Of a stretch of 61,522 nt of DNA, positions 51,453 through 60,879 are shown in pieces (position 1 is the stretch's first letter; every line of letters starts with the position of its first letter). A program made the position numbers and the translations under genes. The notes under the pieces were generated by a model, which ran no database searches, was not told the origin of the DNA, and worked only from the letters and a program-made list of their open reading frames with translations. Source of the DNA: Firmicutes bacterium UBA3738 (GTDB taxonomy: Bacteria; Bacillota; Clostridia; Peptostreptococcales; Anaerovoracaceae); assembly GCA_002372505.1 (NCBI GenBank), contig DFGY01000105.1, forward strand, positions 1 to 61,522. Reading direction: 5' to 3'.

Positions 51453-52434
51453 TATTGCAACTTTCTTGTCCCGAGCCGTAGTACAGAGCATTCCGCTGCT
51501 TCTGGGATGTACAGGGGAAACTATTTCAGAAAAATCCGGCAGCCTTAACCTTGGTATTCCGGGTGTAATGTACGTTGGAGGAATCAGCGGTGTAATAGGA
51601 GCCTTCCTCTATGAGCAAAGTTCAGGCGGAAATATGAATCCGGTGCTGGCTATTCTCATCCCAATGCTTGCGTGCCTCATTGGCTCGCTGCTCATGGGAC
51701 TTTTGTTCAGCTTCCTGACAATTACGCTAAGAGTAAATCAGAATGTAACGGGTCTTGCCATGACTACCTTCGGCGTAGGCTTTGGTAACTTCTTTGGCGG
51801 GTCCCTAATTAAGCTGACGGGAAGTGATGTACCTTCCATTGCACTTTCAAAGACCAGTCATTACTTCAGTAAGCATCTACCCTTTGCAGATGACCTGGGC
51901 TGGGTGGGAAAGATATTTTTCTCCTACGGATTTTTAGCCTACGCTGCAATAGCTATTGCCGTCATTACCGCCTTCATACTGAAGCGGACCAGGACAGGAC
52001 TGCAGATTAGGGCAATAGGCGAGAGTCCGGCAACGGCAGATGCGGCAGGAATCAATATTACAAAATACAAGTATCTGTGCGTATGCATCGGATGTATGAT
52101 AGCAGGCCTGGGCGGCCTTTACTATGTAATGGACTACGCCAGCGGAGTCTGGTCCAACGATGCCTTCGGCGACCGCGGATGGCTGGCCATCGCCCTGGTA
52201 ATATTCACAATCTGGAGGCCCAATATAGCCATATTCGCCTCCATACTCTTCGGCGGACTTTACATTCTGTATCTCTTCGTACCCACAGGCTCCAACCTGG
52301 CGGTTAAAGAGCTCTACAAAATGCTGCCCTACATAGTAACAATCATAGTCCTCATCATAACAGGCATGCGTAACAAGCGAGAAAATCAGCCACCGGAAAG
52401 CCTAGGCCTTCCATACTTCAGGGAAGAGCGATAG
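51445..52434 (+). CDS. Nucleoside ABC importer permease 2
   Basis: The 329-residue permease of the YufQ/NupQ type has SIPLLLGCTGETISEKSGSLNLGIPGVMYVGG and RAIGESPATADAAGIN typical of the family. It overlaps permease 1 by 8 bp. Its stop codon TAG (52432-52434) abuts repeat copy D. Confidence 0.9.
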   Translation: MFDIATFLSRAVVQSIPLLLGCTGETISEKSGSLNLGIPGVMYVGGISGVIGAFLYEQSSGGNMNPVLAILIPMLACLIGSLLMGLLFSFLTITLRVNQNVTGLAMTTFGVGFGNFFGGSLIKLTGSDVPSIALSKTSHYFSKHLPFADDLGWVGKIFFSYGFLAYAAIAIAVITAFILKRTRTGLQIRAIGESPATADAAGINITKYKYLCVCIGCMIAGLGGLYYVMDYASGVWSNDAFGDRGWLAIALVIFTIWRPNIAIFASILFGGLYILYLFVPTGSNLAVKELYKMLPYIVTIIVLIITGMRNKRENQPPESLGLPYFREER

Positions 52435-52462
52435 CGTTTCACGGGGACAGGCTTTTTGTTTC
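52435..52462 (+). repeat. Dispersed repeat copy D
   Basis: It is identical over 28 bp to copy A and likewise placed immediately after a TAG stop codon. Confidence 0.9.
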
Positions 52463-52472
52463 GCATATTCAA

Positions 52473-52509
52473 GGCAAGCGATTCAGGGATGAATGGCTTG
52501 TCTTTTTTT
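52473..52509 (+). terminator. Terminator of the xpt-nucleoside importer region
   Basis: GGCAAGCGATTCA (52473-52485) pairs with TGAATGGCTTGTC (52490-52502) with one mismatch and one wobble, followed by T7. Confidence 0.82.
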
Positions 52510-52608
52510 CGTTTTCTAAATAATGGATATTGACAAAATATAGCAGTGATGTTATTGTGTTACTAAAGTAATAAATTTACAAATTAGAAAAATGGAGGTA
52601 AACGTTTT

Positions 52609-53511
52609 ATGATGAGTTATGAACTGTTCAAAAAGCTTGTTGTCAGCAGAATCAAGGAGTATCTGCCTTATGTATTTGCCCAGCATAATATCAACGTGGA
52701 CACAATGTATAAGGCTAATGAAAAGCACGACTGCATGACTCTTTACCCATTGACCGATGCGGAACAGGTAATGAGTCCCTGCATCTACCTGGACGATTGG
52801 TACAAGATTTTTGAAAAGAATCAGGACATTGATACTGTGCTGGAAACTATGGCTATGATGATTATTCAATACTACACAACCTTTGACGGGGCAGAGTCCT
52901 TCGACCTTGCGGCAAAAAAGGACAGCATCGTGATGAACATAATGAATACGGAGCGCAACCGTGAATTGCTTCAGAATGTTCCCCACAGAGATGTGCTGGA
53001 TTTCTCAATTGTCTATCGGATAATCATGGAACAAAGCGACAGCGGGTACGGCACAATTATGGTTACAAACAGTGTGGCTGAGACACTGGAAATGAATGAA
53101 GAAGAGCTATACTCTCTCGCCATGGAAAACACTAAGAGACTATTCCCATTGAAAATTATGACCATGAGGGAGGTACACCTCGGAGAAGACGCCACAGATG
53201 AAGAGGCATGGGAAAGTATAAAGGACAGCAAGATTCCTTTCATTGTGACCAACAAAGCCTTCCTCCACGGCGCCGCTCATCTCATGTATGGCGAAGAGCT
53301 CAAGAAGATAGCCGATCAAATAGACAACAATTATTACGCAGTACCTTCGTCGGTAAATGAATTCTTTGTAATTCCCGACGGTCACTCAAAACCGGAAGAA
53401 CTCAAAATAAAACTGAGCCTCGATAACAGCGAACCCGGCGGACAGCGGGACATTCTTTCCTACAATATATATTACTACGACAGAAAAACAGAGAGCCTAA
53501 TGATCGCATAG
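52609..53511 (+). CDS. DUF5688 family protein
   Basis: The 300-residue soluble protein matches DUF5688, a family of unknown function common in gut Clostridia. Recognisable stretches are VAQHNIN-like FAQHNINVDTMYKANEKHD, PCIYLDDWYKIFEKNQDIDTVLETM and the C-terminal YAVPSSVNEFFVIPD. GGAGG at 52594-52598 supports the start. A TTGACA (52530) with a weak -10 may drive it. It stands alone between terminators. Confidence 0.82.
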   Translation: MMSYELFKKLVVSRIKEYLPYVFAQHNINVDTMYKANEKHDCMTLYPLTDAEQVMSPCIYLDDWYKIFEKNQDIDTVLETMAMMIIQYYTTFDGAESFDLAAKKDSIVMNIMNTERNRELLQNVPHRDVLDFSIVYRIIMEQSDSGYGTIMVTNSVAETLEMNEEELYSLAMENTKRLFPLKIMTMREVHLGEDATDEEAWESIKDSKIPFIVTNKAFLHGAAHLMYGEELKKIADQIDNNYYAVPSSVNEFFVIPDGHSKPEELKIKLSLDNSEPGGQRDILSYNIYYYDRKTESLMIA

Positions 53512-53534
53512 ATTGAACCGTCCCCGGGTTTAAT

Positions 53535-53563
53535 TTGAAGTTGCTACGTTAAAGTGATAAAAT
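53535..53563 (+). promoter_or_regulatory. Promoter of the nitrilase gene
   Basis: TTGAAG (53535-53540), a 17-bp spacer and TG-A-TAAAAT (-10 at 53558-53563) lie 59 bp before the gene. A partial relative of the dispersed repeat (CCGTCCCCGGG near 53519) lies upstream. Confidence 0.6.
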
Positions 53564-53622
53564 AGTTTTGGAATGAAGACTATAAAACTCTGTTATATAT
53601 ATTTAAGAAAGGAGCAACTTAC

Positions 53623-54558
53623 ATGAAAGACCTGGTAAATAACTTAAGGGTAGCTGTTGTTCAGGCTGCACCCATACTGTTTGACAAGAAGGCGACTATA
53701 GACAAAGTTGTGGATATCATTAGAGAAGCGGGGAATCAGGGGGCTGAGCTCATTGTTTTTCCTGAATCCTTCGTGCCGTGCTATCCGCTGGGATTGACCT
53801 TCGGATTTACAGTCGGCCAGAGGGAGGAATCCCAGAGGGACGACTGGAAAGTTTACTATGACAATTCTGTAATCGTTCCAAGTGAGGACACGGACAAGGT
53901 AGCCAAGGCTGCTGCTGAGGCGGGAGCATATGTAAGTCTGGGAATTACGGAAAGAGACGAAACCCACTGCTCTCTTTACTGCACGAACCTTATATTCTCA
54001 CCGGAGGGCGAGCTGGTTGCTCATCACAGAAAGATTAAGCCCACAGGCGCAGAGAGATATATCTGGGCAGACGGTCAGAACCCGGATTACCACTTCCCAA
54101 TTACAGACACACCCTTCGGAAAGATGGGAACCCTTATCTGCTGGGAAAACTACATGCCTCTTGCAAGAGTTGCTCTTTACAAGAGAGGTGTTGCAATGTA
54201 CCTGGCTCCCAACACGAACAACAATCTGGAGTGGCACGATGCCATTAAGCACATTGCCGTCGAGGGACATGTGTACGTATTCCACGCCAACATGTATGTA
54301 ACGAAGGATATGTATCCGGACTATTTCCACATGCCGGACGAATACGCCAAGCTTCCCGATGTACCTCTTACCGGCGGCAGCTGCATAGTAGACCCCTTCG
54401 GTCACTATGTCAATGAGCCTGTATGGAACAGAGAGGCTATTATCTACGCCGACATCGACCCCAACGAAGTGCCCAGAAGCCGCATGGAATTCGATGCCAC
54501 AGGTCACTACACCAGGGACGATCTACTTGAGCTCATCGTTCACGACGGCAAAGAATAG
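53623..54558 (+). CDS. Nitrilase (carbon-nitrogen hydrolase)
   Basis: The 311-residue enzyme belongs to the true nitrilase branch of the carbon-nitrogen hydrolase superfamily. The catalytic Glu (E48 in FPESF), Lys (K137 in HHRKIKPTGAERY) and Cys (C173 in LICWENYM) are all present. It hydrolyses organic nitriles to acids and ammonia, or may act as cyanide hydratase-like; the substrate is not predictable. AAAGGAGC precedes the ATG. It has its own promoter and terminator. Confidence 0.9.
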   Translation: MKDLVNNLRVAVVQAAPILFDKKATIDKVVDIIREAGNQGAELIVFPESFVPCYPLGLTFGFTVGQREESQRDDWKVYYDNSVIVPSEDTDKVAKAAAEAGAYVSLGITERDETHCSLYCTNLIFSPEGELVAHHRKIKPTGAERYIWADGQNPDYHFPITDTPFGKMGTLICWENYMPLARVALYKRGVAMYLAPNTNNNLEWHDAIKHIAVEGHVYVFHANMYVTKDMYPDYFHMPDEYAKLPDVPLTGGSCIVDPFGHYVNEPVWNREAIIYADIDPNEVPRSRMEFDATGHYTRDDLLELIVHDGKE

Positions 54559-54581
54559 ACACAAAAAAACATTAAAATTTC

Positions 54582-54615
54582 AATAGCGTCGGCTTTTTTT
54601 GCAGGCGCTATTTTT
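54582..54615 (+). terminator. Terminator of the nitrilase gene
   Basis: AATAGCG (54582-54588) pairs with CGCTATT (54606-54612), then TTT. The downstream promoter overlaps its 3' arm. Confidence 0.7.
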
Positions 54616-54627
54616 ATGTGGTATAAT
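54599..54627 (+). promoter_or_regulatory. Promoter of the acyl-CoA ligase genes
   Basis: TTGCAG (54599-54604), a 17-bp spacer and TG-G-TATAAT (-10 at 54622-54627) form a promoter whose -35 lies inside the nitrilase terminator. Confidence 0.65.
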
Positions 54628-54663
54628 ACTTCGGAATTATTGGGATAAAGAAAGAAAAGGACT

Positions 54664-56400
54664 ATGAACAAAAGAAAGTACAAGGATAGTTACTACGAAC
54701 CTAGAGAGATAGGGGATCTTAGGGAACTAATCACGAGCAGTGCCAGCTTATTTGGCACCCAGACCGCTTTTCTGGTAAAAGATGAGCACAGTGAGCCTTT
54801 CAGGCCTATTACATTTTCACAACTGATGATGGACATAAATGCCATGGGAACGCAGTTTGTAAAAATGGGACTGAAGGACAAGAAAATAGCCGTAATCGGC
54901 GAAAACAGTTATGAGTGGGTAGTCACATATTTCGCAACCACATGCGGATGCGGGGTAGTGGTGCCAATTGACAGAGAACTTCACCCAAAAGAAGTGGCAA
55001 ATCTCATGGAGAGAGCCGGCGTTAGCGCCTTGGTTCATTCTTCAAAGCTGAGAGAAAAGGCTGAAGAGGCGCTTAGCATTCTTGACATGAAAGTTGAGTA
55101 TGTAGTGGACATGGGAATCAGTGAGGACGAAGAAGGAAAACTCTCATTTCCGCAGCTGATTCAAAAGGGAAAGGAAGCTCTTGCGGAAGGCAATCGCGAG
55201 TATCTGGATGCAGAGATCAATCCGGACGAAATGTGCGCTTTGCTGTTCACTTCCGGAACCACAGGCATGGCAAAGGGCGTAATGCTCAGCCACACAAACC
55301 TTACGGCCAACGTATACAACATGTCAAAGTACGTAAATGTTGAAGGCGGCATCGGGCTGTCAGTCCTGCCTATGCATCATTCCTACGAAATGACATGCCA
55401 CATTCTTACGGGTCTGTATCAGGGAATAGCTATCGCAATTTGCGAAGGTCTGAAATACATTCAGAGCAACCTGGCAGAAGTCAAGGCTTCCGTCTTTCTT
55501 GGCGTGCCGCTCATATTTGAGAACATGCACAAGAGACTCATGCGTCAGGCCAAGGCCCAGGGCAAGCTGGAAACAATGGAGAAGGCTATCGCCTATTCCA
55601 GAAAGTTTAAACTGTACAACAGACCGGCTATTGTTAAGCGAATGTTCAAAGACGTTCACAACGCTCTCGGCGGCAACATTACACATCTCATTGCCGGCGG
55701 CGCAGCCATTAACCCGAAAGTCATCGAGGACTTTGAAGCTATGGGATTCCCCATGTTCCAGGGTTACGGCATGACGGAGAATTCACCGATTCTGGCAGTA
55801 AACAGAGACAGATACAGCAAGGCTGCTTCCGCGGGAACGGCCATGCCCGGAACTGAAATCAGAATCGACGATCCGGACGAAAGCGGAATGGGTGAAGTCA
55901 TAGCACGGGGGCCATCTGTAATGCTGGGATACTACGATAATGAAGAGGCCACAGCCGAGAATATAGTTGACGGCTGGCTTATGACCGGTGACTACGGTTA
56001 CCTGGATGAAGAAGGCTACCTGTACATCACAGGCAGAAAGAAGAGCGTCATCGTAACGAAGAACGGCAAGAACGTCTTCCCGGAAGAAATAGAATTCTAC
56101 CTGACCGAGAGCGACTACATTGAAGAGGCTCTCGTCCACGAGGAAGAGACAAAGGCTGGCGAAGACACAGTAATCAAAGCAGAAATATACCCCAACTTCA
56201 ACGCTATTTACAGTGAACTTGAGCGTGAAGTCGAACTGGATGAAGTGAAGGATTTCATATCGGGAATAATAGACGAAATTAATGACGAGATGCCGCCTTA
56301 CAAAAGGATAAAAAGGTTCGGTGTAAGAAAGACCGAATTCGTCAAGACTACCACGAGGAAGATAAAGAGATATGTACCGGAGAATTTAGAAAGCGAGTAA
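54664..56400 (+). CDS. AMP-binding long-chain acyl-CoA synthetase 1
   Basis: The 578-residue ANL-superfamily enzyme activates a fatty acid to acyl-CoA through an acyl-adenylate. Motifs are LLFTSGTTGMAKGVM (ATP-binding loop), GGAAINPKVIEDFEAMGFPMFQGYGMTE, GWLMTGDYGYLDEEGYLYITGRKK and KNGKNVFPEE. AAAAGGAC precedes the ATG. A close paralogue follows 8 bp downstream. Chain-length preference is unknown, and no beta-oxidation gene is nearby; membrane lipid or exogenous fatty acid use is possible. Confidence 0.9.
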   Translation: MNKRKYKDSYYEPREIGDLRELITSSASLFGTQTAFLVKDEHSEPFRPITFSQLMMDINAMGTQFVKMGLKDKKIAVIGENSYEWVVTYFATTCGCGVVVPIDRELHPKEVANLMERAGVSALVHSSKLREKAEEALSILDMKVEYVVDMGISEDEEGKLSFPQLIQKGKEALAEGNREYLDAEINPDEMCALLFTSGTTGMAKGVMLSHTNLTANVYNMSKYVNVEGGIGLSVLPMHHSYEMTCHILTGLYQGIAIAICEGLKYIQSNLAEVKASVFLGVPLIFENMHKRLMRQAKAQGKLETMEKAIAYSRKFKLYNRPAIVKRMFKDVHNALGGNITHLIAGGAAINPKVIEDFEAMGFPMFQGYGMTENSPILAVNRDRYSKAASAGTAMPGTEIRIDDPDESGMGEVIARGPSVMLGYYDNEEATAENIVDGWLMTGDYGYLDEEGYLYITGRKKSVIVTKNGKNVFPEEIEFYLTESDYIEEALVHEEETKAGEDTVIKAEIYPNFNAIYSELEREVELDEVKDFISGIIDEINDEMPPYKRIKRFGVRKTEFVKTTTRKIKRYVPENLESE

Positions 56401-56408
56401 GAGGAATA

Positions 56409-58220
56409 ATGTATACACAGGAAGAATATAAGGCAATTCAAGAAAGAGATATGAATTTTGCCAGAAGCATCTGGCAGCAGATCCAGGACGATCCCGATCC
56501 GGATGTAAGGTATAAGGAAAGCCGTCCAATAATGACGATTAAGCACATGCTGGAGACCAGCTGCTCAGAGGAATGGTACGCAGACCACGTGGCCATGTAC
56601 CAGAAGTTTGACCGTCAGGGTGATTATGAGCCCATATATTATCATGAGCTTTTGGAAATGGTAAACGCCCTGGGGACAAAGCTGATTGATATGGGTCTTA
56701 AGGATGCACCTATTTCCATGATCGGAGAGAACTGCTCTCAGTGGGCCATTTCCTATCTTGCAACTGTATGCGGCGTAGGCCTGGTAGTGCCACTTGATAA
56801 GGAACTTAAGGAAGAAGCTTTAGAGCAGCTCCTCATTCGTGCAGATGTAAAATGCGTTTTCGTAAAAAATAAGCACGAGGGAATCTTTAAGAGTATCAGA
56901 TCAAGAGGGAACACTAAACTTGAAGTTATCATCAACATGGACATCAAGGAAGATAAAGAAGATGTGCTTTCATTCTACAAACTCATTGAAGAAGGCAAAC
57001 AGCTTCTCGAAGGTGGGGACAGAAGATTCCTGGACGCCCAGATCGATGCGGAAGAGCTGGCTGTGCTTCTCTTCACATCAGGTACCACAGGTAACCCTAA
57101 GGGAGTAATGCTCAGCAACAAGAATATTATCACAGACCTTATGGTAGCCCCAACGGTGCTCAAGGTAAACGACTGGGATATATTCTTCTCGGTTCTGCCT
57201 TTGCACCACACTTACGAGTGCACCTGTGGATTCCTTATGCCCCTTTACAAGGGTGCGGCAATCGCCTACTGCGAAGGTCTTAAATACATAAGAAAGAACC
57301 TGGGCGAAGCAAAGCCTACAATGGTTCTCGGTGTACCGGCCATATTTGAGGCGCTTCACAAAGCCATTTGGAAGAACGTGCGCAAAGAAGGAAAGGAAAA
57401 GCTCCTTCGCCGCGTAATGAAGATAAACAACGTAACAAAGAAAATCGGAATTGACCTGGGCAAGAAGGCCTTTAAGCAGATTACGGACGTATTCGGTGGA
57501 AGAATGCGCCTTCTCATCTGCGGCGGAGCAGCCATTAATCCGGAAGTTCTGGAAGATATGCAGGCCTTCGGAATGCTGGCTCTTCAGGGCTACGGCCTTA
57601 CAGAATGCGCTCCTATGGGTGCCCTCAACCCGGATACCCACGCCAAATCCAATTCCATAGGTAAGCCCTTCCCGGCCTGCGATGCCAAGATAATAAATCC
57701 TGACGAAGACGGCATCGGCGAAATCTGCCTCAAGGGCGACAATGTTATGATGGGCTATTACGAAGATCCGGAGCAGACTGCCGAAGTACTGGTTGACGGC
57801 TGGCTCCTCACCGGTGACCTTGGCTACATCGATGATGAAGGCTACATTATCATGACCGGCCGCAGCAAGAACGTCATCATTACAAAGAACGGCAAGAACG
57901 TCTTCCCTGAAGAGATAGAATATAACCTTTCCAACATAGACGTTGTAAAAGAGTCTATGATATTCAGCGAGCCTACGGAAGACGGCGAGGACATTACCAT
58001 CGTAGCTTCCATAAGACTTGACGACGAAGAAGTGGAAGAAAGATGGGGCAGCGGTCTGGACAAGAAGACTCTCGAAGACAAAATGTGGGAAGAAGTGGAC
58101 AAGCTTAACGCCAATCAGCCATTCTTCAAGAGAATTAAGCGCATTATAATCAGAGATGAAGATCTTGTTAAGAACACATCCAACAAAGTAATCCGTTTCT
58201 CTGATGAAAACAAAAGATAA
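56409..58220 (+). CDS. AMP-binding long-chain acyl-CoA synthetase 2
   Basis: The 603-residue tandem paralogue of the preceding gene has LLFTSGTTGNPKGVMLSN, GGAAINPEVLEDMQAFGMLALQGYGLTE, GWLLTGDLGYIDDEG and KNGKNVFPEE. It keeps the same motif order, with a divergent N-terminus (about 60 residues longer before the AMP-binding core). The arrangement suggests a gene duplication with different substrates. The racemase gene starts 15 bp after it. Confidence 0.9.
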   Translation: MYTQEEYKAIQERDMNFARSIWQQIQDDPDPDVRYKESRPIMTIKHMLETSCSEEWYADHVAMYQKFDRQGDYEPIYYHELLEMVNALGTKLIDMGLKDAPISMIGENCSQWAISYLATVCGVGLVVPLDKELKEEALEQLLIRADVKCVFVKNKHEGIFKSIRSRGNTKLEVIINMDIKEDKEDVLSFYKLIEEGKQLLEGGDRRFLDAQIDAEELAVLLFTSGTTGNPKGVMLSNKNIITDLMVAPTVLKVNDWDIFFSVLPLHHTYECTCGFLMPLYKGAAIAYCEGLKYIRKNLGEAKPTMVLGVPAIFEALHKAIWKNVRKEGKEKLLRRVMKINNVTKKIGIDLGKKAFKQITDVFGGRMRLLICGGAAINPEVLEDMQAFGMLALQGYGLTECAPMGALNPDTHAKSNSIGKPFPACDAKIINPDEDGIGEICLKGDNVMMGYYEDPEQTAEVLVDGWLLTGDLGYIDDEGYIIMTGRSKNVIITKNGKNVFPEEIEYNLSNIDVVKESMIFSEPTEDGEDITIVASIRLDDEEVEERWGSGLDKKTLEDKMWEEVDKLNANQPFFKRIKRIIIRDEDLVKNTSNKVIRFSDENKR

Positions 58221-58235
58221 AAAACAAAAGATAAA

Positions 58236-59324
58236 ATGAGTGAAAAAACTTATCCGAGAGTCATAATCGACCTTAAGAAATTAAGAAACAACATTGATGC
58301 CATAATCGGAAGATGTAATGCGGTAGGCATAGATGTTGCAGGAGTAACAAAATGCGTCAGCTCCCTTCCGGAGGTGGCGCGTCAGTTTGAAGAGGGCGGT
58401 GCGAAGTTCATCGCTTCATCCCGCATAAACCAGCTGCAAAGGCTAAAGGACGCAGGGATTAAAACTCCTCTCATGCTAATCAGGATTCCGATGTTGTCGG
58501 AGGTGGAACGTACTGTTGAACTTGCAGATGTGAGCCTGGTCAGCGAAGTGCCTCTCATCGGAGCTCTTGACAGGGCGGCTCAGAGGGCAGGAAGAAAACA
58601 CGGAGTCATTCTCATGGATGACCTTGGGGATCTCAGAGAAGGCTTCTGGGACCAGGGACAGTTAATTGACGCGGCTGTGCTGGTTGAAGAGGCTCCCGGC
58701 CTGGAGCTTATGGGGATAGGTACCAACCTTGGATGCTACGGCTCTGTTCTGGCTACTCCCGATAAGCTGGAGGAACTGGTCCGTGATGCGGAAGCCATTG
58801 AAGATAAAATCGGCCGCCACTTAAAATACATTTCCGGCGGCGCCACATCTTCCATTCCCAGAATACTGGAGGGCAACATGCCTTCCCGCATTAACATGCT
58901 CAGAATAGGTGAGGGCATAATAGTGGCCAGGGATTTAATCGAACTGTACGATTATAAGATGGATTACATGGAAACCACTGTTTCAAATCTTCAGGCCGAG
59001 GTAATAGAAGTAAAGGTAAAGCCGACTCATCCCGTAGGGGAGATTGGCTATGACGCATTCAGGAGACAGCCGGAGTACGTAGACAGAGGAATGAGGAAGA
59101 GGGCCATAGTTGCCGTGGGTAAGATTGATTACTCATTTGAGACAGGCCTGACGCCTCTCGATGAAGGCGTTGAAGTCATAGGAGCCAGCTCCGACCATAC
59201 CCTGCTGGACATTGAAGATGCAAAGCGGGATATAAAAGTCGGAGACATTCTGGAATTCAACCTTGACTACGGCGCGCTGGTATTCCTGACTCAGACAAGC
59301 GAGGTTGCAGTGGAAACGGTATAG
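58236..59324 (+). CDS. PLP-dependent alanine/ornithine racemase family protein (Orr-like)
   Basis: The 362-residue fold-type III enzyme has an alanine-racemase-like barrel. It begins YPRVIIDLKKLRNNIDAI with the PLP Lys in GVTKCV (K39), and the segment GIGTNLGCYGS and SGGATSSIP bind the cofactor phosphate region. It resembles the ornithine racemase of amino-acid-fermenting clostridia, which feeds D-ornithine to the oxidative pathway, but no ornithine aminomutase gene is nearby, so the substrate is open. There is no clear ribosome binding site. It lies 15 bp after the acyl-CoA ligase gene and 56 bp before pncB. Confidence 0.78.
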   Translation: MSEKTYPRVIIDLKKLRNNIDAIIGRCNAVGIDVAGVTKCVSSLPEVARQFEEGGAKFIASSRINQLQRLKDAGIKTPLMLIRIPMLSEVERTVELADVSLVSEVPLIGALDRAAQRAGRKHGVILMDDLGDLREGFWDQGQLIDAAVLVEEAPGLELMGIGTNLGCYGSVLATPDKLEELVRDAEAIEDKIGRHLKYISGGATSSIPRILEGNMPSRINMLRIGEGIIVARDLIELYDYKMDYMETTVSNLQAEVIEVKVKPTHPVGEIGYDAFRRQPEYVDRGMRKRAIVAVGKIDYSFETGLTPLDEGVEVIGASSDHTLLDIEDAKRDIKVGDILEFNLDYGALVFLTQTSEVAVETV

Positions 59325-59380
59325 TGTTACAATAATCGGCGGATGTTTCATTAATTAAACGGAGGATAAAGACAAAAAAG

Positions 59381-60817
59381 ATGGTTGAAAGATTCAATGC
59401 CACAATGCTCACGGACTTTTATGAGCTGGCAATGGCAAACGCATATTACAAGCTGGGCATGAAGGATGACATAGCGCATTTCGATATGTTCTTCAGGAGG
59501 GTGCCTGATAACGGCGGCTTTGCCATTATGGCAGGACTGGAACAGGTCATTGATTACATTCTGAATCTGAAATTCACAGATGAAGACATTGAATATCTGA
59601 GAAGCAAGGGCGACTTCGATGAAGGTTTCCTTGACTATCTTAAGAACTTTAAGTTTGAGTGCGATATGTGGGCGGTGCCTGAAGGGACTCCCATTTTTCC
59701 CGCAGAACCTCTCATAACAATAAGAGGTCCCATTGTTCAGGCGCAGTTCCTGGAATCAATGATTCTTCTTTTAGTAAACCATCAGAGTCTTATTGCAACA
59801 AAATCAAACAGAATAGTCAGGGCAGCCCAGGGCAGACCGGTTATGGAATTCGGCACGAGAAGAGCTCATGGTGCTTCTTCTGCAATTCTCGGTGCCCGTG
59901 CCGCTTACATTGCAGGATGTGCCGGCACGGCCTGCGTAGTTACAGACAGAGACTACGGCGTTCCCGCTCTCGGCACCATGGCTCACAGCTGGGTGCAGAA
60001 GTTCGATACGGAGTACGAAGCATTTAAAGCCTACGCCACAATATATCCGAACAACGCAACACTTCTTGTTGATACATATAACGTTCTCAAGTCCGGCGTT
60101 CCGGCGGCTATAAAGGTTTTCAAGGAACTAGATCCGCCGAACAAAGGTATCAGAATAGACTCCGGCGACGTTGCTTACCTGACAAAGCAGGCAAGAAAAA
60201 TGCTGGATGATGCAGGTCTCACTGACTGCAAAATTGTCGTATCAAACTCACTAGATGAATACATTGTCAGAGACGTAATTTCCGAAGGAGCTCAGATCGA
60301 TTCCTTTGGCGTAGGCGAGAGACTTATTACAGCATCCTCGGAGCCGGTATTCGGCGGAGTGTATAAGCTGGCCGCAATAGAAAAAGAAGACGGAACCATA
60401 ATTCCAAAGATGAAGATAAGCGAGAACCTGGAGAAAATTACAAATCCGGGACCAAAGATTCTCTACAGAATATATGACAACGATACAAACAAGGCGATAG
60501 CCGACCTTATAATTCTCGAAAGTGAAGAGCCGCCAAAGGAAGATGGGTACGAAATATTCGACCAGTGGAATCCCTGGAAGCGTAAGCGCATCAGCAACTT
60601 CCACCTCAAAAATTTGAGAAAGCGCATTTTCGACAAGGGTGAGCTTGTATACGAGCAGCCCACACTTGAGGAAATCCGCGAACGTTGCAAAACAGAAGTC
60701 GATCTTCTTTGGGAAGAAACGAAGCGTTTCGAAAATCCGACTCCGTACATTGTTGACCTTTCCCATAACCTTTGGGAACTCAAGCAAGAGATTCTTGAAA
60801 ACTATAACGAAAACTAA
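59381..60817 (+). CDS. pncB: Nicotinate phosphoribosyltransferase
   Basis: It makes nicotinate mononucleotide from nicotinate, PRPP and ATP in NAD salvage. The 478-residue protein has LTDFYELAMANAYY at the N-terminus, SNRIVRAAQGRPVMEFGTRRAHG with the catalytic His region, and RIDSGDVAYLTKQARKMLDDAG for PRPP binding. The Firmicute-length C-terminal extension is present. CGGAGGAT precedes the ATG at a slightly long spacing. Confidence 0.95.
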   Translation: MVERFNATMLTDFYELAMANAYYKLGMKDDIAHFDMFFRRVPDNGGFAIMAGLEQVIDYILNLKFTDEDIEYLRSKGDFDEGFLDYLKNFKFECDMWAVPEGTPIFPAEPLITIRGPIVQAQFLESMILLLVNHQSLIATKSNRIVRAAQGRPVMEFGTRRAHGASSAILGARAAYIAGCAGTACVVTDRDYGVPALGTMAHSWVQKFDTEYEAFKAYATIYPNNATLLVDTYNVLKSGVPAAIKVFKELDPPNKGIRIDSGDVAYLTKQARKMLDDAGLTDCKIVVSNSLDEYIVRDVISEGAQIDSFGVGERLITASSEPVFGGVYKLAAIEKEDGTIIPKMKISENLEKITNPGPKILYRIYDNDTNKAIADLIILESEEPPKEDGYEIFDQWNPWKRKRISNFHLKNLRKRIFDKGELVYEQPTLEEIRERCKTEVDLLWEETKRFENPTPYIVDLSHNLWELKQEILENYNEN

Positions 60818-60819
60818 TA

Positions 60820-60868
60820 AAAGAGCGGGTGCCTGCTCCGGTCAATATACCGACAGACCCCGCTTTTC
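60820..60868. terminator. Bidirectional terminator between pncB and the Cys-rich gene
   Basis: AAAGAGCGGG-T and ACCCCGCTTTT form the outer stem, and CGGT/ACCG an inner one. A- and T-rich ends on both sides suit termination from both convergent genes. Confidence 0.7.
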
Positions 60869-60879
60869 CATTCGATATT

